In this document: one piece after another, positions 17,368 through 25,751 of the stretch
Numbering within the stretch: position 1 is the stretch's first letter
Layout of the letters: the number at the start of each line of letters is the position of its first letter
The notes under the pieces: generated by a model
The model's database searches: none
What the model was told of the DNA's origin: nothing
What the model saw: the letters and a program-made list of their open reading frames with translations, nothing else
Made by a program: the position numbers and the translations under genes
Assembly (NCBI GenBank): GCA_020250125.1
Contig: JADCEL010000054.1
Span: 1-64,000, forward strand
Source of the DNA: Rhodobacter sp.
Lineage (GTDB): Bacteria; Pseudomonadota; Alphaproteobacteria; Rhodobacterales; Rhodobacteraceae
DNA length: 64,000 bases
Direction of reading: 5' to 3'

Positions 17368-18396
17368 TCAGGCCGCCCATGCGGCCGGCACGTTGTCTGC
17401 ACCCGCCTGAGCGACCCGCAGCACGATCTTCCCGATATGGCCGGAGCTTTCCATGCGGCGGTGCGCCTCTGCCGCGTCTTCCAGAACGTATTCCGAATCC
17501 AGCACCACCCGCAGCTTGCCGTCCGCGATCATCGGCCAGACGTGCTGTTCCAGTTCGGCGGCATAGCCCGCTTTTGCCAGATCAGACTGCGGGCGCAGGG
17601 TGCTGCCGGTGATGGTCAGCCGCCGCATCATCACCTCGGCAAAGTTCAGTTCCACCTTCGCCCCGCTCAGAAAGGCGATCTGCACCAGCCGCCCGTCATC
17701 GGCCAGCGCCTTGACATTGCGCGGCAGGTAAGTCCCGCCGACCATGTCCAGGATCAGGTTCGCGCCCCCTTCGGCGCGCAGGGTGTCGACGAAATCCTGG
17801 GTCCGGTAGTTGATTGCGCGCTCTGCCCCCAGCGCCAGACAGGCTGCGCATTTGTCATCCGACCCGGCGGTGGCAAAGACCCGCGCGCCCAGGGCGGCGG
17901 CAATCTGGATTGCGGTGGTGCCGATGCCGGAGGATCCGCCATGCACCAGAAACCGCTCGCCCGCCCGCAGCCCGCCGCGCAGCACCATGTTCGACCAGAC
18001 GGTGAAGCAGGTTTCGGGCAGGCAGGCCGCCGCCTTCAGGTCCATCCCCGCAGGAACAGGCAGGGCATGGGCGGCATTCGTGACCGCATATTCGGCATAG
18101 CCGCCGCCCGGCAGCAGCGCGCAGACCCTGTCGCCGATCTGCCAGCGCGCAACGCCCGGCCCCACCTCCACCACCACGCCCGCCGCCTCCAGCCCCGGCA
18201 GGGGCGAGGCATTGGCAGGCGGCGCATAGGCCCCGGCCCGCTGCAGCGCATCCGGGCGGTTGACGCCCGCATAGGCCACGCGGATCACGATCTGGCCGTG
18301 GCCGGGAACCGGCACGGGCAGGATCACCGGCGTCAGGACCTCCGGCCCGCCGGGTTCGGAAATTGCCACGGCGCGCATCGTATGGGACAGGGCCAT
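17368..18396 (-). CDS. NAD(P)H-quinone oxidoreductase (zinc-free MDR, PIG3-like)
   Basis: The 342-residue medium-chain dehydrogenase/reductase lacks the zinc ligands. It has the GroES-like N-domain (GVNRPDALQRAGAY, PLPGLEAAGVVVEVG) and the cofactor-binding GGSSGIGTTAIQIAAALGA. Its C-terminal MMRRLTITGSTLRPQ is typical of the PIG3/quinone oxidoreductase subgroup that reduces quinones with NADPH. The start with a short MALSHTMRAVAI is accepted; MRAVAI itself is an alternative six codons in. It follows coq9 on the same strand after eight bases, so the two probably share a transcript. Confidence 0.9.
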   Translation of the reverse strand: MALSHTMRAVAISEPGGPEVLTPVILPVPVPGHGQIVIRVAYAGVNRPDALQRAGAYAPPANASPLPGLEAAGVVVEVGPGVARWQIGDRVCALLPGGGYAEYAVTNAAHALPVPAGMDLKAAACLPETCFTVWSNMVLRGGLRAGERFLVHGGSSGIGTTAIQIAAALGARVFATAGSDDKCAACLALGAERAINYRTQDFVDTLRAEGGANLILDMVGGTYLPRNVKALADDGRLVQIAFLSGAKVELNFAEVMMRRLTITGSTLRPQSDLAKAGYAAELEQHVWPMIADGKLRVVLDSEYVLEDAAEAHRRMESSGHIGKIVLRVAQAGADNVPAAWAA

Positions 18397-18404
18397 GGAA
18401 CCTC

Positions 18405-19100
18405 TCAGAACCGGAACTTGCCGGGAAGGTCATCCGGCACGGTGGGGGCCTTGACCGCTTCCATCAGTTTCAGCGGCCCCGCCAGCAGCGCCTTCGACAG
18501 CGGGTTGTTGCGCAGGCCAGCCTTCGCCTTTTCGATCCGCATGACATCGTCAATCCGCCTGTCCAGAAACTCCCAGGTGGCCTGATGCCCGATGCTGTCA
18601 TCGCCCAGCCAGAACAGCACGGTTGCGGCATAGACCGCAGACAGGGTGGCCCGCTTGGTATACCAGTTCACATCGCGTGATGTGTCCCCCAGCGCGTCCC
18701 AGATCGCGTCTGCCGTGCCCCAGATCGCCTTGGCCCCGTCCGCCGCATGGGTGGGCAGCGCGAACAGCGTGGCACCGCGCCGCACCACTTCCTTGTCAGT
18801 CACCGACTCCAGCCGAAGGCGGATCGCAGCCGCCACCCGGTCACGGTAGCGCATGGCCACAAGGTCTGTCGCCTTCAGCTTTGCCACCATCGCGTCATCG
18901 CCGCGCCGGTGAAAGGCCAGCGCCAGATCAACCGCTCCGCGCGGGAACAGCGCCCGTGCCAGGCCGGGTTCTACCCCCGATGCCGCAATCGCGGCCCGCA
19001 GGGTGGTGTCCGACCACCCATCGAACGGCACATGCGCCAGGGCTGCGTCCAGCACGGCGGTCTTTGCGGCCAGTACGGTGTCGTCCGTTTCGGTGGTCAT
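18405..19100 (-). CDS. COQ9 family ubiquinone biosynthesis protein
   Basis: The 231-residue protein has the COQ9 layout: an N-terminal TetR-like helical segment (AALAHVPFDGWSDTTLRAAIAASG) and the C-terminal COQ9 domain (TKRATLSAVYAATVLFWLGDDSIGHQATWEFLDRRIDDV). COQ9 binds lipids and helps the COQ7 hydroxylase in ubiquinone synthesis; it is restricted to Alphaproteobacteria and mitochondria. The ATG at 19100 (MTTETDD) is chosen because it follows GGAGTGCAGGAC; the ORF-track start is not conserved-looking. Co-location with a quinone oxidoreductase fits quinone metabolism. Confidence 0.92.
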   Translation of the reverse strand: MTTETDDTVLAAKTAVLDAALAHVPFDGWSDTTLRAAIAASGVEPGLARALFPRGAVDLALAFHRRGDDAMVAKLKATDLVAMRYRDRVAAAIRLRLESVTDKEVVRRGATLFALPTHAADGAKAIWGTADAIWDALGDTSRDVNWYTKRATLSAVYAATVLFWLGDDSIGHQATWEFLDRRIDDVMRIEKAKAGLRNNPLSKALLAGPLKLMEAVKAPTVPDDLPGKFRF

Positions 19101-19249
19101 GTCCTGCACTCCTGTGTCGTCGTCAGAAGTATAGCGTTTGCACGCCAGAGGCAAACCGGCAGCGGTGGACAAGCCCCCCCGCTTTTGCTATCGCTCGGTC
19201 CGCCTGCACAATTCGTGCAACTCTAACTTAGGAAGGTGGTGACAACCAC

Positions 19250-19456
19250 ATGCAGGTCAGCGTTCGCGACAACAATGTCGATCAGGCCCTTCGGGCCCTG
19301 AAGAAAAAGCTCCAGCGCGAGGGTGTGTTTCGGGAAATGAAGCTCAAGCAGCATTTCGAGAAACCCTCGGTCAAGAAAGCCCGCGAGAAAGCCGAAGCCG
19401 TGCGCCGTGCGCGCAAGCTCGCGCGCAAGAAATTGCAGCGGGAAGGCGGCCTCTGA
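19250..19456 (+). CDS. rpsU: 30S ribosomal protein S21
   Basis: This 68-residue, lysine/arginine-rich S21 sits on the small-subunit platform and supports initiation. The start [20 protein letters not shown] and the C-terminal [17 protein letters not shown] are canonical for Alphaproteobacteria. GGAAGGTGG precedes the ATG. Its last codons and terminator are duplicated 2.4 kb downstream (see the repeat entries). Confidence 0.97.
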   Translation: MQVSVRDNNVDQALRALKKKLQREGVFREMKLKQHFEKPSVKKAREKAEAVRRARKLARKKLQREGGL

Positions 19457-19570
19457 GCCTTTTCTGAACTCTGTCGCCGCAAGGCGAAGGGCGGGGCAAC
19501 CCGCCATCCGATCAACCCCCGTGCCTTGGCCCGGGGGTTTTTCGTTGCCCTGTCTGAAGGCACATTGTGC
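19429..19570 (+). repeat. rpsU 3'-end repeat, copy 1
   Basis: This segment covers the last codons of rpsU, the terminator and 28 bases beyond. It matches 21844-21985 over 142 bases with six mismatches, at a constant offset of 2415. The pair brackets the hydrolase and AraC-type regulator genes. This arrangement is what integration into a gene's 3' end with target duplication leaves behind. Confidence 0.9.
19514..19542 (+). terminator. rpsU intrinsic terminator
   Basis: AACCCCC and GGGGGTT pair around a GC-rich loop, followed by TTT. It is a textbook rho-independent terminator 57 bases after the rpsU stop. Confidence 0.88.
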
Positions 19571-19588
19571 GCCGCCGGAATTGTGCCG

Positions 19589-20623
19589 TCAGTTGGCCTG
19601 GAAAAAGTCCGTCACTTCGGCGATGATCTGCCGGTGTTCCGCCCTGCGGTCTTCCCGACCGTCTTCGCAGACATAGACGTCATCGGGTTCTTCCTGTTGC
19701 AGGATTTCAATGGCCCGTTCGGTGCAGACGCCCAGAAAATCGAAGTGGGCCATCGTCGCCGGTTCATGATAGATGGCCAAAGACGCGGGCAATGCCGCAA
19801 CCAGGGCGCGGGACTCCACGTCCAGATCGAGGCCCTCGATAGCGACTGGCGCGCCATAGACCAGCACGGGGCGGGCGATTGCGCCCAGACTTTCCAGAGA
19901 AAGGCTTTGCGTGCCGCCAAGGTCGAAAACAGCAAAGGCACGGATGCGGGGGTCGGACAGATCGCCGGACATTGCCACCCGATCCTCTGGGGTTTTGGCA
20001 ACGCCCCAGTCATTGAAGATGGTACAGACACGGTCATCCGGATGGCTTGTGCAGAAGGCATCGGTCCGCCCCGGATCAAACCGCGCCCCGGCCAGCAGCA
20101 TGGCCGTAAACCCGCCCAGGGAATGGCCTGCCATATAGATGCGGCTTGCATCAACAGAAGGGCCGATTCCCGGGTCATCCAGAACGGTGTCAATCACGCG
20201 GCTGACATCGCGCGGCCGTTCCCACAGTTCCCGCCGCTGATCCTGGTCGCGCTGAAAGGTCGAGGTGCCCGGATGATCGGTGGCGGCAACGATAAAGCCT
20301 GCGGCAACCAGCCCTTCGGCCAGCCACGCCTGATTGCGGGCATTTCCGAACATACCGTGCGACAGGACGACAAGCGGGTATGAACCGGGAACCGGATCTG
20401 CGTCAGGTGCCACGCGGATCGGTTCCCAGACCGCGTTTCCAAGGGCAAGAACCGTGTCCGCCGGATCCGCTGCCGGATACCAGACAAAGCCGGTGGTTGC
20501 GCGCCCACCCGTCGGGTCGGGCAGCGACAACTCCATCAGGCCGGTCTGATCGGCCATGGCGCCCAAGGGCACTAAGGAAAGGATGAGCGAAGACAAGGTT
20601 GTCCGGGTACGTGCGACGGTCAT
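19589..20623 (-). CDS. Secreted alpha/beta hydrolase
   Basis: The 344-residue protein has a signal peptide (SSLILSLVPLGAMA followed by DQTG). Its alpha/beta-hydrolase core shows the oxyanion segment LVVLSHGMFGNARNQ, the nucleophile elbow AGHSLGGFT, and a C-terminal acid/histidine region ending HFDF. It resembles the dienelactone hydrolase/PAF-acetylhydrolase-like esterases, so it probably hydrolyses esters or lipids in the periplasm. The ATG at 20623 follows GGAGTAACGCA. It is divergent from the AraC-type regulator, whose operator-like repeats lie between them. It sits inside the segment bracketed by the rpsU repeats. Confidence 0.85.
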   Translation of the reverse strand: MTVARTRTTLSSLILSLVPLGAMADQTGLMELSLPDPTGGRATTGFVWYPAADPADTVLALGNAVWEPIRVAPDADPVPGSYPLVVLSHGMFGNARNQAWLAEGLVAAGFIVAATDHPGTSTFQRDQDQRRELWERPRDVSRVIDTVLDDPGIGPSVDASRIYMAGHSLGGFTAMLLAGARFDPGRTDAFCTSHPDDRVCTIFNDWGVAKTPEDRVAMSGDLSDPRIRAFAVFDLGGTQSLSLESLGAIARPVLVYGAPVAIEGLDLDVESRALVAALPASLAIYHEPATMAHFDFLGVCTERAIEILQQEEPDDVYVCEDGREDRRAEHRQIIAEVTDFFQAN

Positions 20624-20685
20624 TGCGTTACTCCATTTGCAAGGTTTCGTGCCTTGACCTTGCGCCCGGACGCACAGCAGGCAAC

Positions 20686-20745
20686 TGTCCGGGACAGGCA
20701 ATCCTGTCCCGGATCGTGATATGGGACAGCAGAAACGCGATACAG
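20686..20745. promoter_or_regulatory. Operator-like repeats in the hydrolase/regulator intergenic region
   Basis: CCGGGACAGG-CAAT-CCTGTCCCGG (20689-20712) is a perfect 10-bp dyad. It overlaps TGTCC-G-GGACA (20686-20696). Further half-sites GGGACAG (about 20723) and AGGACAC (about 20743) continue toward the regulator ATG. Repeated TGTCC/GGACA half-sites in a divergent promoter suggest binding by the adjacent AraC-type regulator. This is inferred from position. Confidence 0.65.
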
Positions 20746-20751
20746 GACACC

Positions 20752-21801
20752 ATGGCATCACAAGTCGTCGCCTTTCCCATGCCCTTGATGACCTCGGTTC
20801 TGGGTTTCATTGCCGCCTTCCTTTGCCTGCGGCTTAATCTTGGCACCTCTCCCGCGCGATTCTTTTTCGCGGCCTTCTTTGCGATGGTTGCGGCAGGAAG
20901 CCTTCTTGTGGGCTTGCGCTTCGGTTATGGGATCGACTGGCTGAAAGCGGTGCAGCGCAGTCTTCCCCTGTTCATCGGCCCCCTGCTCTGGCTTGGTTTT
21001 GCAAGCCTCTCTGCGGTGTCCGATAACCTGTTGCGAATCGCATCGGCCCATATCGGGTCCGCCATTGGCCTTGCCCTGCTGACCTTTCTTCCCTTTGGGG
21101 CGCGTCTTCTGCCGGATTTGCTGATCGCAGCCAGCTATGCCGCATATGCCTTCCTGCTTTTGCGGATGTGGAGAAGCGGTCCAAACGCCATGGTCCGCGC
21201 ACCGCTGGAAAACGTGGGCAATATCGCCTTATGGCCGGGTGCCGCCGCCGGATTTCTGGTGCTGGCGCTTATCTTCGACACAATCATTGCCGTGTTCTTT
21301 GCGCGCCGGCAGAATGATGACGCCACAACCCTGATCTCGGCCGGGGCGATCCTGATGATCGTGCTGCTGGCCGGAGTGATCTATGCGTTTTCCCTGCGCC
21401 CGTCGCCGCCACGGGCGCAGTCTTTTCCCAGGGCATCATCCGGGCGTGACCCGGCCCTGATCCTGGCCGCTGCCGAAGACCTGATGATGCGCGACGAGCT
21501 TTTCACAGATACGGGCCTGACCGCAGACCGGCTGGCAAAGCGGTTGCACGTGCCAACGCGTGCGCTGTCGGAAGCGATCAACCAGAACAGGGGGAAAAGC
21601 ATTTCGCAGTTTGTGAACGGCTTCCGGCTGCGTCGGGCCGCTGAGCTTCTTGCCACAACCGACCTCGAGATACCTGACATCATGGCGCGATCCGGGTTCC
21701 TGACCCGCTCCAACTTCTATCGTGGTTTCCAGCTTGAATATGGGGATGGTCCGATTGCATATCGTGCAAAGCATCAAGGGAAAGAGCAGCTTGTGCGGTA
21801 G
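20752..21801 (+). CDS. Membrane-anchored AraC-family transcriptional regulator
   Basis: The 349-residue protein has about seven hydrophobic helices in its first 230 residues and then a C-terminal AraC-type double HTH. The HTH region reads TADRLAKRLHVPTRALSEAINQ, followed by SISQFVNGFRLRRAAELL and IPDIMARSGFLTRSNFYRGFQ. This design suggests that a membrane sensor controls DNA binding at the inner membrane. It is divergent from the secreted hydrolase, which is the likely target. Base composition is less GC-rich than in neighbouring housekeeping genes. The start (MASQVVAFPMPLM) gives the first helix directly. Confidence 0.85.
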   Translation: MASQVVAFPMPLMTSVLGFIAAFLCLRLNLGTSPARFFFAAFFAMVAAGSLLVGLRFGYGIDWLKAVQRSLPLFIGPLLWLGFASLSAVSDNLLRIASAHIGSAIGLALLTFLPFGARLLPDLLIAASYAAYAFLLLRMWRSGPNAMVRAPLENVGNIALWPGAAAGFLVLALIFDTIIAVFFARRQNDDATTLISAGAILMIVLLAGVIYAFSLRPSPPRAQSFPRASSGRDPALILAAAEDLMMRDELFTDTGLTADRLAKRLHVPTRALSEAINQNRGKSISQFVNGFRLRRAAELLATTDLEIPDIMARSGFLTRSNFYRGFQLEYGDGPIAYRAKHQGKEQLVR

Positions 21802-21843
21802 CAACCCACGGAAGGGGCGATCTGAAGATACATGGTGCTGCGC

Positions 21844-21985
21844 GAAACCGCAGCGGGAAGGCGGCCTCTGAGCCATTTCTGAACTCTGTCGCCGCAAGGC
21901 GAAGGGCGGGGCAACCCGCCATCCGATCAACCCCCGTGCCCCGGCCCAGGGGTTTTTCGTTGCCCTGTCTGAAGGCACATTGTGC
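21844..21985 (+). repeat. rpsU 3'-end repeat, copy 2
   Basis: This is the near-identical second copy of 19429-19570. It still encodes the QREGGL-stop end of S21 out of context and carries a full terminator with four changes in or near the hairpin. It begins 42 bases after the AraC regulator stop, so it may now terminate that gene. The following bases 21986-22275 hold no gene that I recognise. Confidence 0.9.
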
Positions 21986-22275
21986 AAATCAGGGTGCGGA
22001 AGGATCGTCGGGGAAATGGCCATGGGTCCCGGCGCGGCGGTCCATCGCGCCCCGGCCGGAAAATGGCTGTGCCAGCCCGGCCCAATCCAGGGAAGAACCC
22101 TGCCCGCCGACGAAATCCTGCGGACCGGGGTGACAACGCGGCGCTGGGCCCGTGTCGAACCCCGCCCGCCCGACATCACCGACCTGCCGCAAAGGCCGGT
22201 TGTCACCGCCGAGGCCGGTTTCATGACCAGCGCCGTCAGCACCGCGCGCCGGGTGCGCCAAGGCCCGCGCGGCCG

Positions 22276-22674
22276 TCACGCCCCCGGAGTGTCGCCGATT
22301 GCCACGTGCCACCACCGGGGGCGGCGGCTTGCGTAAGAATGGCCGGCAGGCGCAAGCGCCTTGCGGTTCGGCGCATCGAAGCTGCCGATGACCAGGGCGA
22401 CGACCCCGCTGTCATCAAGGGCACCCAGCGTGCTGCCGCAGGTCGGGCAGAAGGCGCGGCTTGACCCCTTGGAAGAGCGCCATGTTGCTGGCGGGCCGCC
22501 GGGGCCGGTCCAGTCCACGTGTCCGGGCGGGAATTCTGCCCAGCACAGGGTCAGCGCCCCCGAATGCCGCTGGCACATCCGGCAGGAACAGGTATGGGGC
22601 GATCCCGCCGGGCCCATGGCCCGGAACCGGATGTGCCCGCACAGGCATCCGCCCTCATATCCGGTGACCGCCAT
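22276..22674 (-). CDS. GFA-fold (glutathione-dependent formaldehyde-activating) family protein
   Basis: The 132-residue protein has the zinc-binding GFA/CENP-V pattern: GGCLCGHIRF, CSCRMCQRHSG and FCPTCGSTLG, giving the seven conserved cysteines. Family members bind structural zinc and in some cases condense formaldehyde with glutathione. Most are uncharacterised, so catalytic function should not be assumed. The ATG at 22674 (MAVTGYEGGCLCG) is chosen because the domain starts immediately after it. Confidence 0.88.
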   Translation of the reverse strand: MAVTGYEGGCLCGHIRFRAMGPAGSPHTCSCRMCQRHSGALTLCWAEFPPGHVDWTGPGGPPATWRSSKGSSRAFCPTCGSTLGALDDSGVVALVIGSFDAPNRKALAPAGHSYASRRPRWWHVAIGDTPGA

Positions 22675-22885
22675 CCGACATCCGCCCTTCCAGTGCCTTC
22701 CAAAACGGCACCTATGCGCGGACATATGCCGTTCAAGTGCGCTTCGCCCGATTTCGTAACCTGCAGGCCGGAAAAATTCTTGCCGTCCCTGTTTGCAGAA
22801 CGCAAAGTCTTCGCGCGCTGGAGCAGGATCGGCCTTTCGGGGCGTTCCGGTTCCTTGCGCCGACGCCGGCAGCAGGCAGAGAGCG

Positions 22886-23083
22886 ATGCGCCACGACTGG
22901 ATCTTTGACGTTCTGACCGATCTGCGCAGCTATGCCGTGCAGAACGGACTGCGTGATCTTGCAGAACAGGTCGACATCACCCTGAGCGCGGCGCGGCGGG
23001 ACGTGGCCGCCGCCGACCGGCCCAAGGGCGGTGCGGAGGCCATGCTGCAAGATGAAACACCGGCGCCGCGCCGCAGGCATTGA
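22886..23083 (+). CDS. Small conserved hypothetical protein
   Basis: A 65-residue protein begins MRHDWIFDVLTDLRSYAV and has an amphipathic helical N-terminal half, then a basic tail. I recognise the opening as typical of small uncharacterised Rhodobacteraceae proteins. GCAGAGAGCG precedes the ATG. The helicase gene starts 48 bases downstream on the same strand, so they may be co-transcribed. No function can be assigned. Confidence 0.7.
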   Translation: MRHDWIFDVLTDLRSYAVQNGLRDLAEQVDITLSAARRDVAAADRPKGGAEAMLQDETPAPRRRH

Positions 23084-23131
23084 GGCGCGAAAGCGGTTCC
23101 ACCGCCTGTCCGAACTGCGTAAGGTCGCGCC

Positions 23132-24655
23132 ATGTCCGTGACCCTTCCCATCCTGTCCGAAGATCAGGCCCAAGCCTGGGATCGCCTGTCGCACCAGTTG
23201 CAGGGCATGGGCGTGGACCTGACCGCAGGCACGATCACCCCGCAGGCCGAGGGCAAGGCTTCGGTGCTGGCGGTGGTGGGCAAGGCCGGGTCGGGCAAGA
23301 CGATGCTGCTGGCCAGCCTGTACAAATCCCTGGCTGCTGCGGGTGTCGATATCATTTCCGGCGACTATGAAGGGCGCAGGCGCAAGGACCGCCGGACACT
23401 GGCCATCCTGGCCCCCACGAACAAGGCGGCCTCGGTGCTGCGGCTGCGCGGCGTGCCTGCGACCACGATCCACCGCATCCTTTACACCCCGGTCTACGAC
23501 CCGCAGTACGAACGCATTGCCGAATGGCTGACAGGCAACGGCCCGCGCCCTGCGGTCGAGGGGCTGACCGATCTCGCCCTCGACCGCGCCAAAGCCTTCC
23601 ATGACCAGGTCCCGTCGATTCCGGGTGCCCTGGCCTCGGCGGGCCTGCGCGGATCGGATTTCATCAAGGGCTGGAAGCGCCGGGACGAGCCGCTGGACAT
23701 CGGGCTGGTCGATGAAAGCTCGATGCTGGACGAACGCCAGTTCGACGATCTGCGCGAGATCTTCCCGACGCTGATCCTGTTCGGCGATCCGGCGCAGCTG
23801 GCCCCCGTGGGCCTGTCGGGAGAGATGGTGTTCGACCGCCTGGGGGCCACACGCAAGCTGGCGCTGAAGCGCATCCACCGCCAGGCGGCAGACAACCCGA
23901 TTCTGGATCTGGCCCATGCGCTGGGCAATCCGGAACTTGGCTTTGAGGCCTTCGAACGGATGGTCGAAGAAACCGCAGCCCGTGATCCGCGCGTCATCAT
24001 GGCGCAGCGCGTGAATGCCGATCTGATGGCCCGCTCGCCGGTCCTCGTTTGGCGCAATGTCACCCGCATCCGGCTGATCACCGCCTTTCGCACGGCGCAG
24101 GGCGCGCCGGAGGATCAGCTGATCCCGGGCGAGCCGCTGATCTGCGACGGGATCGAACTGCCCCTGAAACACCGCAAGAAGCGCATCGATCTGGAGGCGC
24201 GCGGCCTGATCAAAGGCGCGCAGGTGATCTACCTTGGCCCCGGCACGCGGGACGGCTTTGCAAAGCTGCATGTGGTGGGCGCGGAAGAACCGCAGGTGTC
24301 CGCCGCATCGATCATCAAGATCGAAAAACCGGATGAAGGTGAGCCTTTCATCCCCTCGGCGGCGCGCATGGGGGCGGTGTTCCTGCACGGGGCTGCGGTG
24401 ACCATCCACAAAGCCCAGGGCAGCCAATGGGAAGATGTGCAGGTCTTTGCCCCCGATCTGTTCGCCGCCGCCCAGGCCGGCCGGGTCGAGGCCGGCGTGC
24501 CCCTGTGGAAACGCCTCGCCTATGTCGCCATCACCCGCGCCGAACAGCGCCTGCACTGGGTGGTGCGCAACCGCCTGGCCCTGCCGGTGGTCCCGCTGGG
24601 GGTGGGCGATTTGCCGCAGAAACCGTCGGCGCTGGCGCTGGCGGCAGGGGATTGA
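23132..24655 (+). CDS. RecD/TraA-like superfamily 1 ATP-dependent helicase
   Basis: The 507-residue protein has the SF1B helicase motifs in order. They are Walker A VVGKAGSGKTML near residue 46, motif Ia APTNKAASVLRLRG, Walker B GLVDESSMLD, motif III LFGDPAQLAPVG, then HKAQGSQWEDVQVF and motif VI AYVAITRAEQRLHWVV. It resembles the short RecD2-like/exodeoxyribonuclease alpha-type helicases often found alone in Alphaproteobacteria. A role in DNA repair or recombination is likely, but the partner is unknown. The long antisense ORF on the other strand is an artefact. Confidence 0.88.
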   Translation: MSVTLPILSEDQAQAWDRLSHQLQGMGVDLTAGTITPQAEGKASVLAVVGKAGSGKTMLLASLYKSLAAAGVDIISGDYEGRRRKDRRTLAILAPTNKAASVLRLRGVPATTIHRILYTPVYDPQYERIAEWLTGNGPRPAVEGLTDLALDRAKAFHDQVPSIPGALASAGLRGSDFIKGWKRRDEPLDIGLVDESSMLDERQFDDLREIFPTLILFGDPAQLAPVGLSGEMVFDRLGATRKLALKRIHRQAADNPILDLAHALGNPELGFEAFERMVEETAARDPRVIMAQRVNADLMARSPVLVWRNVTRIRLITAFRTAQGAPEDQLIPGEPLICDGIELPLKHRKKRIDLEARGLIKGAQVIYLGPGTRDGFAKLHVVGAEEPQVSAASIIKIEKPDEGEPFIPSAARMGAVFLHGAAVTIHKAQGSQWEDVQVFAPDLFAAAQAGRVEAGVPLWKRLAYVAITRAEQRLHWVVRNRLALPVVPLGVGDLPQKPSALALAAGD

Positions 24656-24682
24656 ACCGGGGGAAGCGCCTGACGCGTGTTG

Positions 24683-24829
24683 TGGCTCCCCAGACTCGCC
24701 GTCGCGCAGGATCAGCAGGCCAGCGGCAGGCACGCGCTCGGGCAGCCCGTCACCGCGCAGGGCGGTGACGGGCAACGCCGAAAACCGCGCATGCAGCGCG
24801 GCGAGGATGGTTTCGCGGGGGGTGGGCAT
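24683..24829 (-). pseudogene. N-terminal fragment of a prophage structural-region gene
   Basis: The minus-strand frame starting MPTPRETILAALHARFSALP and reaching LLILRDGESGEP looks like the first 49 residues of a small protein. I associate it with Rhodobacteraceae prophage head-tail regions, where it is often mislabelled acyl-CoA transferase. After that the frame runs into antisense helicase sequence, so the gene is truncated. Its ATG lies seven bases beyond the SLOG gene stop, and its GAGGGA ribosome binding site overlaps that stop. Family assignment is from memory and needs a search. Confidence 0.5.
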
Positions 24830-24836
24830 CTGTCCC

Positions 24837-25751
24837 TCAAATTCTTAATGCAACCAATTGGCTGTCGGAGTCGGCCTTCTGAGCCTTGACCTCTAGTCGC
24901 AAGCCAATCGATGAAAGCACCTTCAGTACCGTTGTGAATTCTGGATTGCCCTTGGGGTCCAGTGATCGGTAGAGGCTCTCGCGAGCCAGTCCGGTTTCGC
25001 GCGCGACCTGACTCATGCCGTGATCGCGCGCGATCCGGCCTAGCGTTTCTTTCACCGCGGGCGCATCCGAGTGGGCGAGCGCCTCGTTGAGTGCCATGAC
25101 AAGATCGTCGAGCGTCGAAAACTGGGCCGGCGAGGAAGTGTCAGTGTCGTTTGTGCCATCCTTCGCTCTCGGAACGGCGCGCGCATTCTCTATCGTCGAA
25201 AGGAAGTTGGGCTGATCGCTCAGCTCGACCAACTGCCATTCATCTGGCGTCGCGCGTTCCTTTACATCGCGGCGAACCTCGTCGCTGCAATGCGCAATGA
25301 AGGTCCTCCACGCATCCACCGACTTGATGTTAGTGACGTCCTTGGTCGGAACATTGAACAGCACTGCGATCTTTCCGGCAACGGCGAGGCGCAGCACGTT
25401 TAGCACTGTGCCCGGACTCTTTCCGTCCCAGATCATCAGGCCGAAGTCTGCCTCACGCGCCATCTCTCGGTCTTTAGCCGCGTAGAATTGAAACCCCTTC
25501 GCGTGCTTGGGCGCGTCAACGCGACGGGTAAGCCAAGTACCAACATTGTTGCGCGGTGATGCGCCCGAGCAGAAGACAGTGACCCTATCATACTGTTTTT
25601 CGTGAAAGTGTTTCTGGACGGCCTTGTCGGCGCCATTGGCGTCACCGACAATGACGCAATGGCCGCTCGCAACGACATTGTCGAGCCGCTTTTTTACCTC
25701 AAGAGGAAGTTGGGAAACGTGTCGCGAGCCGCCTATGAAAATCGTGTTCAA
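24837..25751 (-). CDS. SLOG (DUF2493/YspA-like) domain fused to HigA-type antitoxin HTH
   Basis: The 304-residue protein has two parts. Residues 1-135 form a Rossmann-like SLOG domain: IFIGGSR at 4-10, GDANGADKAVQ at 36-46, and AREADFGLMIWDGKSPGT at 98-115. This is the pattern of DUF2493/YspA-like nucleotide-binding proteins. After a linker, residues 214-288 (LDDLVMALNEAL ... MSQVARETGLARESLYRSL ... GLRLEV) match the HTH antidote of HigBA-2-type toxin-antitoxin modules. The start is TTG, overlapping the upstream stop in TTGA and preceded by AAGGAG. No HigB toxin is nearby. By analogy the HTH probably represses its own operon, and the SLOG domain may sense or process a nucleotide. The lower GC content suggests transfer. 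Confidence 0.8.
   Translation of the reverse strand: MNTIFIGGSRHVSQLPLEVKKRLDNVVASGHCVIVGDANGADKAVQKHFHEKQYDRVTVFCSGASPRNNVGTWLTRRVDAPKHAKGFQFYAAKDREMAREADFGLMIWDGKSPGTVLNVLRLAVAGKIAVLFNVPTKDVTNIKSVDAWRTFIAHCSDEVRRDVKERATPDEWQLVELSDQPNFLSTIENARAVPRAKDGTNDTDTSSPAQFSTLDDLVMALNEALAHSDAPAVKETLGRIARDHGMSQVARETGLARESLYRSLDPKGNPEFTTVLKVLSSIGLRLEVKAQKADSDSQLVALRI

Noticed and set aside
22733-24829. 698-codon minus-strand ORF
   Set aside because: It runs antisense to the helicase; only its first 49 codons look like a real (truncated) gene. High GC leaves few stops on the antisense strand.
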